A DNA stretch of 38,130 nt from positions 1 through 38,130 of the forward strand of contig NZ_QZWZ01000055.1 of NCBI RefSeq assembly GCF_003601975.1. Reading direction: 5' to 3'. The notes under the pieces are model-generated. The model had not been told where the DNA came from and did not search any database. It saw only the letters and a list, made by a program, of their open reading frames with translations. Below, piece after piece: positions 17,091 through 24,478 of the stretch. This DNA comes from Mesorhizobium waimense (GTDB lineage: Bacteria > Pseudomonadota > Alphaproteobacteria > Rhizobiales > Rhizobiaceae). Both the position numbers and the translations under genes were made by a program. The first letter of the stretch is position 1. Every line of letters begins with the position of its first letter.

Positions 17091-17214
17091 CTCGCATGGG
17101 ATCAGATAGTGTGTCCACGCCAAAATGCGCGGTTCTGCGCAAATAACTGAAATGAAAGATGCATTTATGACTATGGAGAACAATTGGATACTCTCGGCGA
17201 ATCACAAAAGTAAA

Positions 17215-17259
17215 CTACGAATCTGGGGGTCAGGAGTTCGAATCTCTTCGGGCGCGCCA
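17215..17259 (+). other. Attachment site: 3' half of tRNA-Arg(ACG)
   Basis: From 17215 the sequence folds as the second half of a tRNA: anticodon loop CTACGAA (17215-17221), stem TCTGG, variable GGGTC, T-stem AGGAG, T-loop TTCGAAT (17237-17243), CTCTT, acceptor CGGGCGC, then G and CCA (17257-17259). The upstream bases do not pair as the 5' half, so it is not a functional tRNA gene. A 3' half starting in the anticodon loop is the usual att product of tyrosine integrases, and one is encoded 190 bases away. Its polarity places the island to its left, with the intact tRNA beyond the window start. Confidence 0.8.
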
Positions 17260-17561
17260 AATTTCCACCACTCCAGAACAAAACTGGGCACTGGGGTCGG
17301 CTTTCCGACTCCAAGCAGAAACTCGCCCGTCCTCCGCTGAACTTGCGACAATGACCCCAAGCCGACATAGGCCAATCTCGATTGCTGCTTCAGCTCGCGA
17401 TTTGGCGTATCATCTTCACGTCACAGGCATCGCTTGATACGCAAGCGTGCGGTGATCCTCGCAGCCGAAGGCCAATGGCGAAGGACGGGGGCGGAAGGCG
17501 CTCCGCCCGCGCGAAGATCTGAGATTGCGAGGGGCTGGGACTTACCGGAGAGGAGGCTTTC

Positions 17562-18563
17562 ATGCCGATCGTGCAGAGTCGTCGTCGCTTTTTGGCTAGC
17601 GCCTCAGTGGCTGGCGCCGCTGGCTTCGTTGGTGGGTTCAAATCGCTTCATGCGGAGCCGACGCCAGAGACCCCCATCATACGCATTGAAAAGGCCCCCG
17701 GAGGCATTTGTGTCGCCCCGATGTTCGTTGTAGGCGAGCTGCTCCGCGCAGAAGGCTTTGCCGAGCTTCGTTATGTTCCGGTGCAATCGGCGGAGCTGAC
17801 CAAAGCCACTGCGCAGGGCGAGGCGGACTTCAGCCTGACGTTTGTGACAACCTTCGTCGCTTCAATAGACGCTGGGAACCCAATCACCGTATTGGCGGGA
17901 GTGCACCCCGGCTGCTTCGAGCTGTTCGTAAACAGTCGCATTCAGAGCGCCCGTGACTTGAAGGGCAGGAGTGTGGGCGTGCCGTCGCTCGGATCCCCGC
18001 CACACCGGTTCTTGAGCGTTATCGCAAGTCAGGTCGGGCTTAGCCCCAGCGCCGACATCAATTGGGTCACGAGTACTTCGGCGAAGCCGATGGAGCTGTT
18101 CGCCGAGGGGAAGATCGACGCATTCCTTGGCTTTCCACCCGAGCCACAGGAACTGCGCGCGCGGGGCGTCGGTCGTGTGCTTGTTAACAGTGCCTTGGAC
18201 AATCCATGGTCTCAATATTTCTGCTGCATGTTGGCGGCAAGCACGAATTTCGTCCAAAGTTATCCGGTCGCCACCAAGCGCGTGTTGCGCGCTTTTCTCA
18301 AAGCAACCGATCTCTGCATGACTGAACCGGAATGGGTTGCTCGGCAGATGGTCGATGGTGGTTTCACTGCGCGGTATGACCATGCGCTGCAGACACTGAA
18401 GGACGTACCCTACAACGCGGAACGCGACCCTGAGGATACGATCCGCTTCTACGCGTTGCGGCTCCACGAAGCGGGCCTGATCAAGTCGAGTCCCAAGACG
18501 ATTATCGCCAACGGCACGGACTGGCGCTTCCTCAACGAACTCAAGCGCGAACTAAAGAACTGA
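17562..18563 (+). CDS. ABC transporter substrate-binding protein, NMT1/SsuA type, Tat-exported
   Basis: A protein of 333 residues with a strong AGAGGAGG before ATG 17562. The N-terminus has a twin-arginine signal (SRRRFLASASVAGAAGFVGG) with likely cleavage near HAEPTP. The mature part follows the periplasmic NMT1/nitrate-sulfonate-taurine binding fold: VAPMFVVGELLRAEGF, TKATAQGEADFSLTF, DLKGRSVGVPSLGSPPHRFL and FAEGKIDAFLGFPPEPQEL. Such proteins deliver a small organic ligand (sulfonate, nitrate, pyrimidine or similar) to an ABC importer. No permease or ATPase gene is next to it, so it is an orphan and may act with a distant transporter. Substrate unknown. It is the first gene outside the integrase-proximal att site. 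Confidence 0.85.
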   Translation: MPIVQSRRRFLASASVAGAAGFVGGFKSLHAEPTPETPIIRIEKAPGGICVAPMFVVGELLRAEGFAELRYVPVQSAELTKATAQGEADFSLTFVTTFVASIDAGNPITVLAGVHPGCFELFVNSRIQSARDLKGRSVGVPSLGSPPHRFLSVIASQVGLSPSADINWVTSTSAKPMELFAEGKIDAFLGFPPEPQELRARGVGRVLVNSALDNPWSQYFCCMLAASTNFVQSYPVATKRVLRAFLKATDLCMTEPEWVARQMVDGGFTARYDHALQTLKDVPYNAERDPEDTIRFYALRLHEAGLIKSSPKTIIANGTDWRFLNELKRELKN

Positions 18564-19090
18564 GAATGTGAGAGTCGAATGGCGGCTTCTGGCGCTCCTT
18601 GCCCGTTGAGATTGACGAAGGAAATGGCAGTTTCCATCCAAAGCGGACCGCCGCTACAGTTATTAGATAGCACAAACAATGACATACGAGTGCCCAGTTT
18701 CATCCTGTCGGGCGCGCCATTCTGTAATGTGCATTCCAAAGCCGGATAGTTGAGGCTTGCCTCAAAGGCTTCAGTTGATCCGAAGCGACCTCTTGCGCGT
18801 GCAAGCGCTCTCTTCTCCGCTGGAATAGATCGACACGGCCTCAGACACTGAGCATTGAATATCAGCGTTACAGACCACCACGGTCCATCAATCTCGACCG
18901 CGGCCCGCCCGAACGGCACAGCCTCGTTCGAAATTTGGATGGTCTTCGCGGGAGGAACTGATCCCCAGCATCGCGCGCCTCCAAGCGGCCGTCGTGCCGA
19001 TCTCCTGAAAGGAACAGCTCCCGGCCGGCGTGACCCACAGGTGCATCGACCGGATCCATCGCTCCGCAGAGGGGTGGGTGACCGCTCAAC
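18564..19090. other. 527-base stretch without intact gene
   Basis: No open frame here has a convincing start, length and family. It contains repeat copy A (18676-18740). The part near 18950-19020 includes a plausible coding scar (a helical C-terminus appears if one base is removed), hinting at a decayed gene, but I cannot name it. Confidence 0.4.
18676..18740. repeat. Dispersed repeat, copy A
   Basis: The 65-base unit begins ACAATGACAT and contains GTGCCCAGTTTCATCCTGTC and a GCGCGCCA box, ending CATTCCAAA. It shares most positions with copies B (22011-22074) and C (24063-24106). It sits 113 bases after the substrate-binding protein gene. Confidence 0.75.
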
Positions 19091-21004
19091 CTAAGGCGGA
19101 AATCGCATCCGGCTCACGAGTTCCGTAAATCGTGGATCGGGCCGCAGCGCGTTCCAGCGCGGATCAAGGCGCAACCAGACCAGCCAGTTCGACCTCTCAT
19201 CGAAGGCTTTGTTGAGCGAGGCGAAGGCTTCGTCGTCTTGACCAAGGCCGGCATGGATGAGCGCAATGCCGTAGGAGGTCACAAACCGTCGGCTTGACAG
19301 TTGTTCCAGTTCAGTGAGCGCCTGAAGAGCAAGCGTGGGTCGTCCGGCCGCGCCGGCAACGAATCCCCGTGCTGCAATCGAGACGGGCCAATCGCGGACG
19401 CGGTCCTCGACCCGATGAAATGCACTGAGCGCCTCGTCGAACTTGCCCAGCTCCTGGTAGGCCCGGCCAAGCCAGAGATGCGCGGGTGGAAAATCTGGGT
19501 TCATCTCCAGCACGAAGTTCAATTGCTTCACCGCCTCTTCGTACTGTCCGGTGTAATAGTAGTAGAATCCAAGGTCGGTGTTGACTGGCAGCGAGACTGG
19601 ATCACGCTGCTGCGCGAACTGAATTTCGCGGAATGCCTCCGTGGGCCGGCCAGCGGCCAGCAAATAGATACTGTACCATTGGTGTGACGCCGCGTGGTTC
19701 GGATCAAGCGCGATCGCGCGCTGAAATGCCGTCTCGGCTCCAACCCAATCCCACTCAAAATACAATTTTACGAAGCCTAGGGAAGCGTGCGCCTCGGCCA
19801 GCGTTGCATCCAACTCCAGCGCCTTTGTGGCGTGGCGCTTTGCTTCAGGAAAGGTCTCCGCCGGAGAGAGATAGCTCAGATAGCCCAGGATCGAATAGGA
19901 GTCCGCGAGCCCCGAATAGGCAGCCGCAAACTCCGGATCGATCGCGACGGCGTGTCGAAACCGTTCGATGGCCCGTTTCAAGGCGGCTTCCGATCTCTGG
20001 CCCCATTCGTGGCGGCCTTGGAGATAAGCGCGATAGGCGTCCGCGTCGTCGGTGACGGGTCGGGCAATCCGCCGAGTCTCCTGATCGGAGAGCGGAAATC
20101 TCAATGCGCGTGGGAGATCCTGCAGAATTCTGGTCTGCAAATGAACCAGTTCGGATACGTCGCCTTGGTATCGAGCGCCCCAGATCTGGGAGTCAAGGGC
20201 GACGTCGACTAGGTCAACCTGTATTCTCAGGTCAGTGCCTTGCTGCGATATGGTTGCGGTCACGACCGCCGCGACGCCGAGCTCAAGGCCGGCGTCCTTT
20301 GGTCCGACGGCCGACCCTTTGAAGCGAAATGCGCTGGCCCTGGGTGCGACGCGCAGGCTCTGCAATTGCACGAGCCCATTGAGTATGGCTTCGGTCAGAC
20401 CATCGGCCAAGTAATTGTTGCCCGAACTATCACTGGCGAAAGGCAGCACGGCCACCGAGCCGAACGGGACATTGGTGTTTTCGGGCTGCGCGCGCCACAG
20501 CGCGATCGCCCCGATCGCGACGCACACGACGGCGGCGGCAAGGATCGCCCACCCTCGATGCGTGACCCCGCCGAGGTGTCGCGCGGCACCGATCGGCGCA
20601 ACAGGTTGCGAGTTCGGCGCGGCATCAAGGTCGTTGTCCGCGGATTCGACGCGCAAGATCGAGGCCGGTGCCGCCTCGCGCGCCACGACCGGCGCTACAA
20701 GGCGGTAGCCGCGGCCGGGCACCGTCTGGATAATTCCGTTCCCGTTGTCCCCGCGCCCCAAGACCTTGCGCAGAGCCGAGATGTTCACCGTCAGGTTCGT
20801 CTCTTGCACGAAGGTGTTGGGCCAGACCTCCTGCAACAGCTCGTCCTTGGTGACCAGATGCCCGCTATGGCGGACGAGAACAACGAGCAGATCGAAGGCC
20901 TTGCCGGTCAGAGGGACAGGTTCCCCATCGCACAGCAACAGGCGCTCCTTGGGTACAAGGACGAAGTCGCCAAACGCGAAGGCCTGATCCTGCAAGGCGT
21001 CCAT
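19091..21004 (-). CDS. CadC-like transmembrane regulator: winged helix, TolB-like domain, TPR
   Basis: A protein of 637 residues. Residues ~8-105 are an OmpR/CadC-type winged helix (PLTGKAFDLLVVLVRHSGHL, VTKDELLQEVWPNTFV, then TVNISALRKVLGRG and the IIQTVPGRGYRLVAPV ending). One membrane helix follows at about 150-167 (WAILAAAVVCVAIGAIAL). Then comes a beta-rich module with SVAVLPFASDSSGNNYLADG, DGLTEAILNGL and LRIQVDLVDVALDSQIW. Several TPRs fill ~330-600 (AIERFRHAVAIDPEFAAAYS, ALELDATLAEAHASLGFV, YEEAVKQLNFVLEMNP). The layout is a membrane-bound DNA-binding regulator whose periplasmic part senses an unknown cue. The same TolB-like/TPR module occurs in the cyclase at 22237. Possible targets are its divergent neighbour at 21153 or itself. 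Confidence 0.85.
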   Translation of the reverse strand: MDALQDQAFAFGDFVLVPKERLLLCDGEPVPLTGKAFDLLVVLVRHSGHLVTKDELLQEVWPNTFVQETNLTVNISALRKVLGRGDNGNGIIQTVPGRGYRLVAPVVAREAAPASILRVESADNDLDAAPNSQPVAPIGAARHLGGVTHRGWAILAAAVVCVAIGAIALWRAQPENTNVPFGSVAVLPFASDSSGNNYLADGLTEAILNGLVQLQSLRVAPRASAFRFKGSAVGPKDAGLELGVAAVVTATISQQGTDLRIQVDLVDVALDSQIWGARYQGDVSELVHLQTRILQDLPRALRFPLSDQETRRIARPVTDDADAYRAYLQGRHEWGQRSEAALKRAIERFRHAVAIDPEFAAAYSGLADSYSILGYLSYLSPAETFPEAKRHATKALELDATLAEAHASLGFVKLYFEWDWVGAETAFQRAIALDPNHAASHQWYSIYLLAAGRPTEAFREIQFAQQRDPVSLPVNTDLGFYYYYTGQYEEAVKQLNFVLEMNPDFPPAHLWLGRAYQELGKFDEALSAFHRVEDRVRDWPVSIAARGFVAGAAGRPTLALQALTELEQLSSRRFVTSYGIALIHAGLGQDDEAFASLNKAFDERSNWLVWLRLDPRWNALRPDPRFTELVSRMRFPP

Positions 21005-21152
21005 TAGGGCAGCTTAGGGAATCTTCAGGAAAAACTTAAGGGATTTCCAAGGACGCCGGCCGCCTGCGCCTGGATGATTGCCTCTACGCCGGAACGGGCG
21101 GTCACGCCGAGCCGGATGGCGACCCTCACACGCAGGAAAGGGAGAGCGGACT

Positions 21153-21662
21153 ATGAATCGCGTAGTCAGCAAGACTGGTCGGATCGGCCTGTTTCACAAT
21201 CACATCGCAAGGCGCTGGGCCGCATGCATCGCGCTCATGCTCATGTCCCTCATGATCAGATCCGCTGTCGCGGCGCCTGAAGATGAGGTGCGAGCAACGT
21301 TCGATCGCTTCGTCGCCGCTCAAAACGCCCACGATGTCAAGGCGGTGGAATCTCTGCTGCTGGGCTCGCCGAGTTTTCTCTGGATCACGCGCGGAACGCC
21401 GGTCTGGGGGGCGGATGCGGCGCTCAAGCGCTTCGCTTCGCTCTATGAGGGGACGTGGCGTCTCGATCCCGAGGTTTCAGGCTTGAAAGTTATGATGATC
21501 GGAGATGGGGCGGCGCAAATCTACATCCCGATCAACTTCACGATCGGTGCACCGGGCCAACAGCCGCAACCAATGCGATTCCTGATGAATATGGTGCTGG
21601 CCAAGACGCCGGGCGGCTGGAAGGTCTCAAGCATCCTGCCGATACCGGCGCCGGCGCAATAG
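21153..21662 (+). CDS. Exported SnoaL/DUF4440-like (NTF2-fold) protein
   Basis: A protein of 169 residues from ATG 21153, chosen for the AGGAAAGGGAGAG just upstream; an in-frame ATG at 21078 would add a non-homologous leader. The signal peptide has a basic start and a hydrophobic core (WAACIALMLMSLMI) ending in AVAA. The mature part has EVRATFDRFVAAQNAHDVKA and KRFASLYEGTWRLDPEVSG, typical of NTF2-like SnoaL/DUF4440 proteins, a cone-shaped fold used for ligand binding or catalysis. It diverges from the CadC-like regulator with a ~150-base gap, so that regulator may control it. Ligand unknown. Confidence 0.75.
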   Translation: MNRVVSKTGRIGLFHNHIARRWAACIALMLMSLMIRSAVAAPEDEVRATFDRFVAAQNAHDVKAVESLLLGSPSFLWITRGTPVWGADAALKRFASLYEGTWRLDPEVSGLKVMMIGDGAAQIYIPINFTIGAPGQQPQPMRFLMNMVLAKTPGGWKVSSILPIPAPAQ

Positions 21663-22236
21663 TCCGGCGACACGGCCCCGAGCCGCCGCTCGACCGCACT
21701 CGGCAGTCAAGGCGCGAGCGCGGCTGCCGGGCTACTGGCCGAAGACGGCGGTGACCGAGGATTCGTGGATGCCGCCGACGGTGCAAAAGGTGAACTAAGG
21801 CAGCGTCCGCCGTCAAGAGAGGTGCCGAACAGGCGGGTGCCTTCGTGTATCTGGGGTTCAGCATTGATCCTGTCCGAGACGGCATCAGCCTAGGCCGAAA
21901 TTCGTTAGCCGGCTGCCTTGCCCATCCCGACGGCCACCGCGTTACAGCCGGTTTCGTGGACGGAGACAGCTGCGCCGCGCTTGCCTTGCGTTTGCAAATG
22001 CCTCGCAGCAACAATGACATAGCAGTGCCCAGTTTCATCCTCTCCGGTGCGCCAATCGGGATGTACATTCCAAATCGTGTCAGCGTGACGTCCGGGTTCT
22101 GACACTCAAAGGCGGCCCTTCACTCGAATGACCGAGTCGCCAAGGAAACATCCAACTGCACGCCGGTTGCGGTTTATGGTCGAAGCTGCGACGATTGAGA
22201 CGCACAGCCAACCGGACCATACGCTGGAGGGCGCCT
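21663..22236. other. 574-base stretch without intact gene
   Basis: There is no credible intact gene. It contains repeat copy B (22011-22074). GGAGG at about 22226-22230 is the ribosome binding site of the cyclase gene. I see no RNA gene or terminator with a clear stem and T-run. Confidence 0.4.
22011..22074. repeat. Dispersed repeat, copy B
   Basis: A 64-base unit matching copy A through ACAATGACAT, the GTGCCCAGTTTCATCCT core, a GTGCGCCAAT box and the ACATTCCAAA end. On the minus strand it contains a short conserved open stretch, MKLGTAMSLL, also present in copy C and nearly so in copy A. It lies in the spacer after the NTF2-like gene. Confidence 0.75.
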
Positions 22237-23976
22237 ATGCCAAGTGTTCGGGTGGAGCGGCGGCTCGCTGCGATCATGGTCGCCGACATCGTGGCCTACT
22301 CGCGCCTGATCGAAACGGACGAGGCGCGCACGCTCGCCGCGATCAGAGTTCTTCGCTCAGAGGTATTGGACCCGCTAATCGCAGATCATAGGGGCCGTAT
22401 CGTCAAGCTGATGGGCGATGGCGCAATCGTCGAATTTGGCTCCGTTGTAGATGCCGTAGCGTGCGCGGTCGCAGTGCAGGAGGGGGTGACCGTCCATCAG
22501 CAGGAGGTCCCGCCCGAGAGTCGTATCGTGTTCCGCCTCGGCATCAACGTTGGTGACGTTGTGGTGGAGGGAGGTGACCTGCTCGGGGATGGCGTGAACA
22601 TCGCCGCGCGACTTGAGGCACTGGCCGAGCCTGGGGGCATATGCATCGCAGATGCCGTGCAGAAACAGCTGGCCGGCAAGACCGGCTTCGCCTTCGAGGA
22701 TATTGGCGAGCGCACGCTAAGGAACATCGCACAGCCGGTCCGTGTCTGGGGCTGGGCCAAGGAACCGGCCAGGGCTGCAGCTAGCACACCGTTGCCCGTG
22801 CCCGACAGGCCGTCCATCGCTGTGCTCCCCTTCGACAATCTCAGCGGCCAGCTCGAAGAGACATACTTCAGCGACGGCATCACCGAAGACATCGTCACCG
22901 GACTGGCGCACTTCCGCTCGCTGTTCGTGATCGCCCGCAACTCCTCCTTCGCCTTTCGCGGCAAGGCGACCACCCTCGCCGAGATCGGACGGCAGCTTGG
23001 CGTGTCATATCTTGTCGAAGGAAGTGTGCGGCGGGCCGGGGCACGCGTGCGGATCACCGCGCAGCTGATCGAGGCGGCGACTGGGGCGCATCTTTGGGCC
23101 GAGCGCTACGATCGCAGTATCGACGACGTCTTCACGGTGCAGGACGAAGTTGCGCAGACCATTGTGTCGACGCTGGTCGGGCGAATTGAGGATGCGAGAC
23201 TTCAGCAATCGCTCCGAAAGCCGACAACCAGCCTTGCCGCCTACGACTGCTTGCTGCGCGGCATGGCCCACTTTCGGAGTGACGCGGACACTGCCAATCA
23301 GCAAGCCCTCGAGATGTTCGAGAAGGCGGTTGCCCTCGATCCCAGGTATGCCGTGGCGCATTCGTATCTCGCATTCGTGAAGGTGGTACTGCACGGTCAC
23401 GCCGCCGCACCGACCGAGGTGCTGGACGCGGCGTTCACCGAGGCAAAGCACGCGATCGAACTCGACCCCCTCGAGAGCCGCTGCGACCGAATACTGTCGA
23501 CCATCTGTCTCTACCGTCGTGAGTACGACATGGCCGAGCAATATCTCCGGCGGGCATTCGACCTGAACCCAAATGATGCAGATGGACTGATTATGAAGGG
23601 CCGCTTGCTGGCCTTTCGTGGCAGACCCGAAGAAGCACTGGTTTGTCTGGAGGCTGCTCGTCGCCTCAACCCACTACACTTTCGCTGGTACGATGTTCAC
23701 TTCGGCATCGCCCTTTATTCGCTTCGGCGCTTTGCAGAGGCCGCGCAGGCGTTCAAGCAGATGACCCTGCCGAGCTCGTGGTCGAGTGCACGGCTGGCGG
23801 CCTGCTACGCCCAGCTGGAACGGACCGCAGAGGCACAGGTAGCGGTGGCGGAGGTGCTGCGGTTGCAGCCCGAATTCTCGACGGCCGAATACATGCGCAA
23901 GAGCGTCCTCCTCGAACGCGCCGATGACCGGGAGCTTCTCCGCGAAGGGCTCATCAAGGCGGGATTGCCGGCATGA
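22237..23976 (+). CDS. Class III adenylate/guanylate cyclase with TolB-like and TPR domains
   Basis: A protein of 579 residues from ATG 22237, supported by GGAGG at about 22226-22230; a GTG/ATG further up at 22195 has no such site. Residues ~5-175 are a class III cyclase domain: MVADIVAYSRLIETDEARTL (metal-binding D), RIVKLMGDGAIVEFGSVVDA and VFRLGINVGDVVVEGGDLLG, then GDGVNIAARLEALAEPGGIC. Then follows the beta-rich module SIAVLPFDNLSGQLEETYFS, and TPRs to the end. The enzyme makes cAMP or cGMP from ATP or GTP, with TPRs for regulation. The architecture is very common in Bradyrhizobium/Mesorhizobium-type genomes. The signal it senses is not apparent. Confidence 0.9.
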   Translation: MPSVRVERRLAAIMVADIVAYSRLIETDEARTLAAIRVLRSEVLDPLIADHRGRIVKLMGDGAIVEFGSVVDAVACAVAVQEGVTVHQQEVPPESRIVFRLGINVGDVVVEGGDLLGDGVNIAARLEALAEPGGICIADAVQKQLAGKTGFAFEDIGERTLRNIAQPVRVWGWAKEPARAAASTPLPVPDRPSIAVLPFDNLSGQLEETYFSDGITEDIVTGLAHFRSLFVIARNSSFAFRGKATTLAEIGRQLGVSYLVEGSVRRAGARVRITAQLIEAATGAHLWAERYDRSIDDVFTVQDEVAQTIVSTLVGRIEDARLQQSLRKPTTSLAAYDCLLRGMAHFRSDADTANQQALEMFEKAVALDPRYAVAHSYLAFVKVVLHGHAAAPTEVLDAAFTEAKHAIELDPLESRCDRILSTICLYRREYDMAEQYLRRAFDLNPNDADGLIMKGRLLAFRGRPEEALVCLEAARRLNPLHFRWYDVHFGIALYSLRRFAEAAQAFKQMTLPSSWSSARLAACYAQLERTAEAQVAVAEVLRLQPEFSTAEYMRKSVLLERADDRELLREGLIKAGLPA

Positions 23977-24062
23977 GTGGGCTCGCCTGTGTTTGAATGA
24001 CCGCCTAGGCGCAAGGCGGACCTTCCGCTCCAAGCGGTGATCTCAGAAATCGAGAGGCGCAG

Positions 24063-24106
24063 CAATGACATAGCAGTGCCCAGTTTCATCTCGTCCGGTG
24101 CGCCAT
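24063..24106. repeat. Dispersed repeat, copy C (short)
   Basis: A 44-base copy (GCAATGACATAGCAGTGCCC, then AGTTTCAT and TCCGGTGCGCCA), nearly identical to copy B in its core but lacking the CATTCCAAA end. It lies 87 bases after the cyclase gene. All three copies stand downstream of plus-strand genes. Confidence 0.7.
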
Positions 24107-24176
24107 ACAACCAATTGATATCGCTTATCTTTCTAAGATTTCGCTCCAGCTCATACCGGCTTATTTTCCGAAATTA

Positions 24177-24304
24177 AGCCGGTTTTTAAACCGGTTTTGG
24201 ATGACCGGCGGCATCCGGCTAGGAAATCGCACTCCCGCGCGAATAGGGATCTGTACAAACTGCGGTCCGCCCGGCCGCGGACTTCGAGTCTCTTCGGGCG
24301 CGCT
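24177..24304. other. Decayed second attachment-site region
   Basis: It contains a 25-base AGCCGGTTTTT-type repeat (24177-24201, 22/25 identical to 17066-17090) and, 82 bases on, a tRNA-3'-like sequence (24283-24304; TTCGAGTCTCTTCGGGCGCG and CT) with 20/22 identity to 17237-17258. The AAACT-x-CG start also recurs at 24257 with nearly the same spacing (26 versus 25 bases). The T-stem no longer pairs. I read it as an old att copy whose integrase was lost. Confidence 0.6.
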
Positions 24305-24478
24305 CAGAGGTATGGGTCGGAAGCGGAGTGCTGCTCAATCCGGCATCGCGACCATGCGGCCGCATGTCTCGAACAGCTTGGAAGCGAATGCCACGCAGAC
24401 CTGCATGTCAAGAGCGTGACGGTGGTTGGCACCAAAGCTGGGAACTGAGCGTCTCTACAGCGCGCCGCACGGAGAGGT

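Noticed and set aside
17215..17259. A functional tRNA gene
   Set aside because: There is no 5' half: the bases upstream do not form acceptor, D-arm or anticodon-stem partners.
17266..17300. Possible fourth copy of the dispersed repeat in reverse orientation
   Set aside because: Only about 13 bases (CAGTGCCCAGTTT on the minus strand) match; too short to separate from chance.
18868..19089. Short coding-like scar between copy A and the CadC-like regulator
   Set aside because: It needs at least one assumed base deletion to give a protein-like tail, and no family can be named.
20240..21007. 255-residue plus-strand open frame
   Set aside because: It is antisense to the winged-helix and membrane part of the CadC-like regulator, whose domain motifs are unambiguous.
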